From assembly GCA_039177555.1 (NCBI GenBank), contig JBCDFV010000061.1, positions 1 to 20,350 on the forward strand: a stretch of DNA of 20,350 nt, written 5' to 3'. A program made the position numbers and the translations under genes. The DNA is from JANQGH01 sp039177555 (GTDB taxonomy: Bacteria; Pseudomonadota; Alphaproteobacteria; DSM-16000; Inquilinaceae). The notes under the pieces are model-generated. The model searched no databases. It had not been told where the DNA came from and was given only the letters and a program-made list of their open reading frames with translations. This document shows, one piece after another, positions 15,573 to 20,350 of the stretch; position 1 is the stretch's first letter, and every line of letters begins with the position of its first letter.

Positions 15573-17996
15573 TTATGCCACCGCCCTCATGTCACGGACA
15601 GGTGCTGCTGACGCGATCGGCTGCCAGTCAAGATCGCCGGCATAGCGAAACGCCAGTTGGCCTTCGTCATCCATGGCGAAGAGATGAAGCCAGCGATTGT
15701 CGAACAGCGCGCGCACGTCCGCGTGGCGGCCAAGGATCTTGCTCATCGCCTCGCGCGGCGCTTCGATGCAGACGGACAGCCGCAGTGGCTCGTGAACATA
15801 GCGCTCACCGTCATGGACCGACTGCCAGGGTAGGCCGGCGCGCAGCAGGCCGCCATTGCCCTCGAACACGCCGATACCGCCGACCACGTTGTGCAGCATC
15901 TTGTTGCCGGCACCGAAGGTGTCCGGGGCCACGGTCGAGCCGTAGTATTGCAGGCTGATCCAACTCGCGACCACGACCGGTGCGGTCATGATCAACTCCA
16001 GCACGCCGAACCCGTTCTGCGCGTCCTGGTGCCAATCATAGTCGTGCAGAAACGCCCGGCCCTCCAGGCTGCGGCCGGTCGTGCGGGCACGGGGGGCGGC
16101 GACGAAGGCCTTGCAACCGGCCAGCCCCCATTCCGGTCGGATCTCCGACCAGTCGCGCGCCCGGTCCTTTATCTCGCCCTCGTCGGCCGCGCGGGGCAGC
16201 CGCAGGGCGCGCTCGCCGCGCGTGACCTTGCCGGCCGCCGCAAGCCACTGGCGAGCCTTGTCCAGATCCGACCGGTGATGGAGCGCATGCACGTCCCGGT
16301 CGTAGAGCGTGACCGCATCCGTCGTCGTATCGTGCAACGCCCCGATGAAAAGCGTATCTTCGGGCACGGTGATGCCCCGTTCCGCCAGGCCGGCGCGCAC
16401 CTCGGGATCGTTGAACAGCCGCGCCAGCAGCCGTGCGTTGACCTCGCCGGAATAGCCGCCGCAGGCGCCGCAATGCAGGCCGCTGGCGTAGGGATTGTTC
16501 ACCACGTTCGCGCCGTGACCGGCCAGCAGCACCACCCGCGCGAACCCGCTGGTCAGCGACATGGCGCGCAAAACGGTCTCCGCAGCGCCGATGCGGGTGT
16601 CGAGGTCGAGCGTCGGGTCGAAACGCGGGGCCGGATCGTTCGGCGCGTGCGTTCGATTGAGGCCAAGCGCGTCGCGCACCAGCTTGGCCATATAGACCGG
16701 CCCCATGGCCTCGACGAATGCAAACGACGAAACGGCGGCGAGTTTGAAACGCCCCCAGGCCCGCTTGGCCCGGGCGACATAGCGTGCCGCAATGTCCTTG
16801 TCCTTGTCGCCAGGCCCCCCGGAGGACGAACTGACCGTCGGGTTCAGCAGCACCGGCAGGTGCAGTTCCCGGACATCCGAGGCAAAGCGGCGATGCTCCG
16901 TGAAGACGCCGAAAAAGCCGGCAAAGCCGAGCGTGCGAATGCCGGGGTCGACCGCCTCCAACGCACGACGGAAGACCTCCGACCGCACATCGATGCAAAA
17001 GGCCACTTGCAACGCGGGACGGTCGTCAAGGGTTTGGGGGGCCGGCGCCGCCAGCGTCTCGGCCAGGTCCCTCTGGGCCGCGCGCTCCGCCGCCTCCTGC
17101 AGGATCGCGTCGACGATCTCGGCGTCGCCAGCTTTGATCGGCGCCTCGTGGGCCACCCGGATTTTGGCCCATTGATCGCCGATCGCCGCCTCGTGCTGAA
17201 CGAACAGCGCCTCCTCCCACAACAGCCGGATCGCCAGCAGGTCGACAGGGGTCGTGTTCGTGCCGCCGGCCAGTTCGGCGCGCCAGAGCTCATAGCGCCC
17301 ATACTGCGCCCAGCCGCCAAGCGACAGCAGAAGCTGATGGAAATAGGTGGCCAGCGCCGCTTCCCCGAGGCCGAGCCGAAACACGGCGCGCGCGATGGCC
17401 GCCATGGGGTCTTGCGGTGCGTCGGCAACGAACGTCCCGAAGGCCTTCAGGCCCACGATCTCGGGCGTCAGGTCGTGGCTGGCATGCGCGCGGAAGGTGG
17501 CCCAGGCACGCCGACCGTGCGGCGCGGCCCACAGCGCCTGGCCCTGATCGAAATAGCCGCCGGCCCAGACACCGATCCGATCGGCAATAAGCCCCGGCCA
17601 ATCGATGCCGCAACTCTCAGCGGCGAGATCGGCGATTGTGGGCACCTTCTGAGGCGACGGTTTCGCCTCCGCCGCGGCGGCCTTCAGGGCCTGGACGTTC
17701 GCCGGACCCTTGGCATGGGGCGACGCTGACAGCGCTTCGGCGAGATCCTGCTCTGTGATCCCGCCCGACGCGATGCGGTCCAGATACCAGGTGCGGGACA
17801 TGGTGACTGAAATCGCGCCGACGCGGCCGAGGCGGGCGCCGGCCTCGGCCAGGGTCTCGCCCGTCTGGCCGAGGAACGGGTTCACGGCGACGGAGGACGC
17901 CAGTGGCCAAAGCGGTGGGATTTGGCGCGCCGCTGCATCGGCGGCGGCCTTGACCGCGGTCATGTCCATCGGCTCGATGTTCGGGGTCGGTTTCAT
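15573..17996 (-). CDS. dabA: DabA, inorganic-carbon transporter cytoplasmic subunit (DUF2309)
   Basis: Zinc-dependent, carbonic-anhydrase-like subunit of the DAB (DABs accumulate bicarbonate) complex, about 807 aa, family length. With the start used here, the active-site residues are C334 and D336 (FCIDVRSE), H494 (LLAGHGANV) and C509 (LHCGACGG). The spacing (C-x-D, and 15 residues from His to Cys) equals that described for Halothiobacillus DabA (C351, D353, H524, C539). The N-terminal PPLWPLASSVAVNPFLG is also typical. An upstream ATG at 18020 is possible, but the ATG at 17996 has AAGGG at 18006-18010 nine bases before it. The gene follows dabB closely, and the two products form a membrane complex that traps CO2 as bicarbonate in the cytosol. 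Confidence 0.95.
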   Translation of the reverse strand: MKPTPNIEPMDMTAVKAAADAAARQIPPLWPLASSVAVNPFLGQTGETLAEAGARLGRVGAISVTMSRTWYLDRIASGGITEQDLAEALSASPHAKGPANVQALKAAAAEAKPSPQKVPTIADLAAESCGIDWPGLIADRIGVWAGGYFDQGQALWAAPHGRRAWATFRAHASHDLTPEIVGLKAFGTFVADAPQDPMAAIARAVFRLGLGEAALATYFHQLLLSLGGWAQYGRYELWRAELAGGTNTTPVDLLAIRLLWEEALFVQHEAAIGDQWAKIRVAHEAPIKAGDAEIVDAILQEAAERAAQRDLAETLAAPAPQTLDDRPALQVAFCIDVRSEVFRRALEAVDPGIRTLGFAGFFGVFTEHRRFASDVRELHLPVLLNPTVSSSSGGPGDKDKDIAARYVARAKRAWGRFKLAAVSSFAFVEAMGPVYMAKLVRDALGLNRTHAPNDPAPRFDPTLDLDTRIGAAETVLRAMSLTSGFARVVLLAGHGANVVNNPYASGLHCGACGGYSGEVNARLLARLFNDPEVRAGLAERGITVPEDTLFIGALHDTTTDAVTLYDRDVHALHHRSDLDKARQWLAAAGKVTRGERALRLPRAADEGEIKDRARDWSEIRPEWGLAGCKAFVAAPRARTTGRSLEGRAFLHDYDWHQDAQNGFGVLELIMTAPVVVASWISLQYYGSTVAPDTFGAGNKMLHNVVGGIGVFEGNGGLLRAGLPWQSVHDGERYVHEPLRLSVCIEAPREAMSKILGRHADVRALFDNRWLHLFAMDDEGQLAFRYAGDLDWQPIASAAPVRDMRAVA

Positions 17997-18024
17997 GCTT
18001 TTGATCCCTTTCGAAGACATCGCA

Positions 18025-19584
18025 TCAGGACGGGCGACGGATGGACCAGCCGCCGATCAGCCGATCGAAGACCGCATTGACGTAAAGCCCGTTGGCCAGA
18101 TGCACGCGCAGGCCCGCCGCCGCCGGGTGATAGGCCCAAAGCGGGAACGTGGCCTGCGCGATGGCGACCAGCCCGAAGCTGAACACCGACAGTACCAGCA
18201 GCGCCCATTCCAGCGGCCCCGGTCCGGGTGTCGCGGGCAGAGTGCCGGCCGTAAGCCATTCGGCACCCCTTTGCAGGGCGAAATAGCTGATCGAGGCGGC
18301 GACCGAATAGAGCGCGGTCCGCCTGGTCAGAACGCGCGGTGCGGCGTCGGCAAGACCCTGGGCCAGCAGATACGCCACCCCGAAGATCAAGATCGCGCCC
18401 AGCACGATCGCTTGCGGGGATTTGCCGTCGAACCCGAAGGCGAAGCCAATCGCGGCATAGATCGCCAGTGCAAGCGCGAAGGCGCGGGCCACCGCCCAAC
18501 CGTTCGGAATCGCGACCGGACCGGGCCGGCGGTTTGCCGCCACCATGTCCACGGCGGTGCCGGAGACCAGGAAGGCGTGCGCCTTGTAAAGCGAGTGCGC
18601 CACGATGTGCAGCATGGCCAGCGGAAACAGCGCCAGGCCGCACTGCATGATCATGAAACCCATCTGCGCGATGGTCGACCAAGCCAGCGATGTCTTGACC
18701 GCCGGCTGGGCCAGCATGGCGAGCCCGCCGAACAGGGCGGTAAAGCCGCCGATCATCACCAGCACTGCCAGCACGCCCGGCGCCTGCAGCATGACATCGG
18801 CAAAGCGGATCAACAGGAAGCCGCCGGCATTGATCAGGCCCGCATGCAAGAGCGCGGAAACCGGGGTCGGCGCCTCCATCACCTCGGTCAACCAGCCATG
18901 GGTCGGAAACTGGGCGGATTTCAGCAAGGCGGCGAGCGCCAGCAAACCGGCGGCCCAGACGGCGCCGCCGGGCACGACGTCCTCACGGGCGGCGGCAAGG
19001 ATGGTGGCGATGTCCAGCGTGCCGTAGCCGATGGCCAGCAGGGCGGCGGCCAAGAGCAAGGCCGCGTCCCCGATGCGCGCGACGATGAACTTCTTGTGTG
19101 CCGCGCGCACTGCCTTGACCCGGTCGCTGTAGAACAGCAGCAACCGGTCCAGGCACAGGCTGGTGGCAATCCACGCCAGAACCAGTTGGACCAGATTTCC
19201 CGACTGGACCAGCAGCAGCACCGCCGCCAGCGTCATCATCATCCAGCCCAGAAAGGCGCCCTGACGCGCCTCGCCATCCAGATAGGTCGCCGAATAGCGC
19301 ACCACGATCCAGCCAACGAAGGTGACCAGAACCAGCATCGTCGCGCTGACCACGTCCAGCCGTGTCGACAATCCAACCCCGGCGATGCCCAAGACAATGC
19401 CGGTGCCGGGGCCTTGCCAAATCAGGACCAGAGCCGAGCCGATGGCGGCACCAAGCGCGGCCAGCGTCGCGGCCTGTGCGAGTTGCGGCAGCCTCTCGGG
19501 GCGCGGGCCCGATTGCCGCATTGCCACACCGGCGGCAATCAGCAGCGCAAGAGGCGCCAGCAGCGGGATCAGATCGTCAAGCAT
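18025..19584 (-). CDS. dabB: DabB, NuoL/MrpA-like membrane subunit of the inorganic-carbon transporter
   Basis: Polytopic inner-membrane protein (519 aa) of the proton-translocating antiporter-like family, here the energy-coupling partner of DabA. The core motif LLKSAQFPTHGWL (220-232) with K222, and APTPVSALLHAGLIN (238-252) with H247, match NuoL-type subunits, and about a dozen or more hydrophobic segments are visible. The conserved helix-5 glutamate of NuoL (in WEG) seems to be I139 (WIATSLCLD), with D146 close by. It is shorter than NuoL, as usual for DabB, and is directly followed by dabA. A divergent lysR gene lies 106 bases upstream and probably controls the pair. Without the DabA neighbour it could be mistaken for a complex I subunit. 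Confidence 0.93.
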   Translation of the reverse strand: MLDDLIPLLAPLALLIAAGVAMRQSGPRPERLPQLAQAATLAALGAAIGSALVLIWQGPGTGIVLGIAGVGLSTRLDVVSATMLVLVTFVGWIVVRYSATYLDGEARQGAFLGWMMMTLAAVLLLVQSGNLVQLVLAWIATSLCLDRLLLFYSDRVKAVRAAHKKFIVARIGDAALLLAAALLAIGYGTLDIATILAAAREDVVPGGAVWAAGLLALAALLKSAQFPTHGWLTEVMEAPTPVSALLHAGLINAGGFLLIRFADVMLQAPGVLAVLVMIGGFTALFGGLAMLAQPAVKTSLAWSTIAQMGFMIMQCGLALFPLAMLHIVAHSLYKAHAFLVSGTAVDMVAANRRPGPVAIPNGWAVARAFALALAIYAAIGFAFGFDGKSPQAIVLGAILIFGVAYLLAQGLADAAPRVLTRRTALYSVAASISYFALQRGAEWLTAGTLPATPGPGPLEWALLVLSVFSFGLVAIAQATFPLWAYHPAAAGLRVHLANGLYVNAVFDRLIGGWSIRRPS

Positions 19585-19669
19585 GGGATGGGCGTTTCCG
19601 GGCGATTCAAAACGGCCCCTTGCCTATCCCGACAGCATGCTAAAGAAAATTACATTGTTTTTGAGTTTT

Positions 19670-19688
19670 CGTTCTGATTTATAGAACG
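19670..19688. promoter_or_regulatory. Likely LysR-type regulator binding site between dabB and lysR
   Basis: A perfect inverted repeat CGTTCT-N7-AGAACG, which contains the T-N11-A form typical of LysR-family sites. It lies in an AT-rich intergenic segment (19641-19690) that contrasts with the GC-rich genes around it. It is only 2 bases before the lysR start codon and about 85 bases before dabB, so it is well placed for autorepression and for control of the divergent dab genes. Confidence 0.6.
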
Positions 19689-19690
19689 TT

Positions 19691-20350
19691 ATGGCCGAGC
19701 TGAACTATCACCATCTGCGCTATTTCCAGACCGTCGCGCATGAGGGCAACCTGACCCGCGCGGCTGAGCGGCTGAATATCTCGCAGTCGGCGGTCTCGAC
19801 CCAGATCCGCCAACTGGAAGAAAGGCTAGGCCAGGCCCTGTTCGAGCGGCGCGGCCGCGCGCTCTATCTCACGGAGGCCGGCCGTATCGCGCTGGACCAC
19901 GCCGACACCATCTTCGCGACCGGCCAAGAACTGGTCGCCACGCTTCAGCATGGCGGACGCCAGCGCCACGCCCTTCGTGTCGGTGCGCTGGCCACGCTGT
20001 CGCGAAACTTTCAGCTTGCGTTCCTGCGCCCGGTGCTCGGCCGGGCGGATGTCGAGGTCGTTCTGCGCTCGGCCGGCGCGGCGGAGCTTTTCGGCGCGCT
20101 GGCCGCGCTTCATCTCGACCTCGTGCTCACCAATCAGCCGCCACCCGCCGACGCGCTTACCTCGTTTGTCGTTCAGCCGCTCGACGAGCAGACGGTGAGC
20201 CTGATCGGCGTGCCCGCGCTCTGCCCGCCCGGTCTGTCCCTGTCGGAACGCCTGGACGGATCGGCCCTCATCCTGCCGACGACCGCCAGCGGTTTGCGCA
20301 TGGGCTTCGATGCGCTGGTCGATCGGCTGGACGTCCGGCCGCAGATCGCG
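19691..20350 (+). CDS. LysR-family transcriptional regulator, partial (right edge)
   Basis: First 220 residues of a LysR-type regulator; the frame is still open at the last base. Residues 5-64 form the winged helix-turn-helix (LNYHHLRYFQTVAHEGNLTR, AAERLNISQSAVSTQIRQLE), with the family end FERRGRALYLTEAGR. The effector-binding domain begins around residue 92 (ALRVGALATL). The N-terminus resembles NhaR-like members. Divergent from dabB-dabA, it is the likely regulator of inorganic-carbon uptake, comparable in position to LysR genes next to other carbon-fixation operons. The effector is unknown and about a quarter of the protein is missing. Confidence 0.92.
   Translation, partial: MAELNYHHLRYFQTVAHEGNLTRAAERLNISQSAVSTQIRQLEERLGQALFERRGRALYLTEAGRIALDHADTIFATGQELVATLQHGGRQRHALRVGALATLSRNFQLAFLRPVLGRADVEVVLRSAGAAELFGALAALHLDLVLTNQPPPADALTSFVVQPLDEQTVSLIGVPALCPPGLSLSERLDGSALILPTTASGLRMGFDALVDRLDVRPQIA

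Noticed and set aside
18025..19584. NADH dehydrogenase (complex I) subunit L
   Set aside because: No other nuo genes are nearby, the protein is shorter than NuoL, and it is directly followed by dabA.
15891..19677. Very long open frames on the + strand opposite dabA and dabB (about 610 and 655 codons)
   Set aside because: They are antisense to strongly recognised genes, are Arg/Gln/Gly-rich with no motif, and arise from the codon bias of a GC-rich genome.

Overview
The window is GC-rich and densely coded, with short intergenic gaps and many 4- to 8-base gene overlaps. The gene families present (a Dpp-type peptide transporter with fused ATPases, a ribose/fructose-type sugar ABC operon, a LacI-headed regulator, a DAB carbon transporter next to a LysR gene) suggest a free-living alphaproteobacterium, perhaps of the Rhodospirillales/Rhizobiales kind. 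That placement is an inference from style and protein flavour, not from a marker gene. No rRNA, tRNA, CRISPR array, phage gene or intact insertion sequence is visible.

Block 1 (29-4659, + strand) is the end of a peptide-import operon: two Dpp/Opp-type permeases, one protein with both ATPase domains fused, and an M20-fold amidohydrolase-like protein. The substrate-binding protein is presumably just outside the left edge. The M20 protein keeps the catalytic Asp and Glu but appears to have lost three of the five usual metal ligands.

Block 2 (12887 down to 4676, - strand) is the most unusual part. It reads as one sugar-uptake and catabolism locus of eight genes: a regulator fusing a LacI-type DNA-binding head to a PfkB sugar-kinase domain; a single-domain sugar ABC ATPase; a periplasmic sugar-binding protein; two different RbsC-type permeases; a second, free-standing PfkB kinase; an eIF2B/ribose-1,5-bisphosphate-isomerase-like protein with substituted catalytic positions; and a double-SIS-domain protein. 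A perfect LacI-type palindrome (TGAAACGTTTCA) lies just downstream of a TTGACA-N18-TTCAAT promoter in front of the transporter genes. The kinase-repressor is therefore a good candidate to control the operon, possibly sensing its ligand through a kinase active site. A long stable hairpin follows the binding-protein gene, as expected where binding protein must be made in excess over permease. The sugar itself cannot be named from the sequence.

Block 3 (13396-15480) is a convergent pair: a secreted YHYH-domain protein (+) and a Tat-exported beta-lactamase-fold serine hydrolase (-). About 500 bases before it hold no gene I can support.

Block 4 (15573-20350) is a DabB-DabA energy-coupled inorganic-carbon uptake pair (- strand), with a divergent LysR-type regulator (+) that runs off the right edge. 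DabA keeps all four expected zinc-site residues with the expected spacing. A perfect CGTTCT-N7-AGAACG inverted repeat with the LysR T-N11-A signature lies 2 bases before the lysR start. No Rubisco or carboxysome gene is in the window, so whether the pair serves autotrophy or anaplerotic bicarbonate supply is open.
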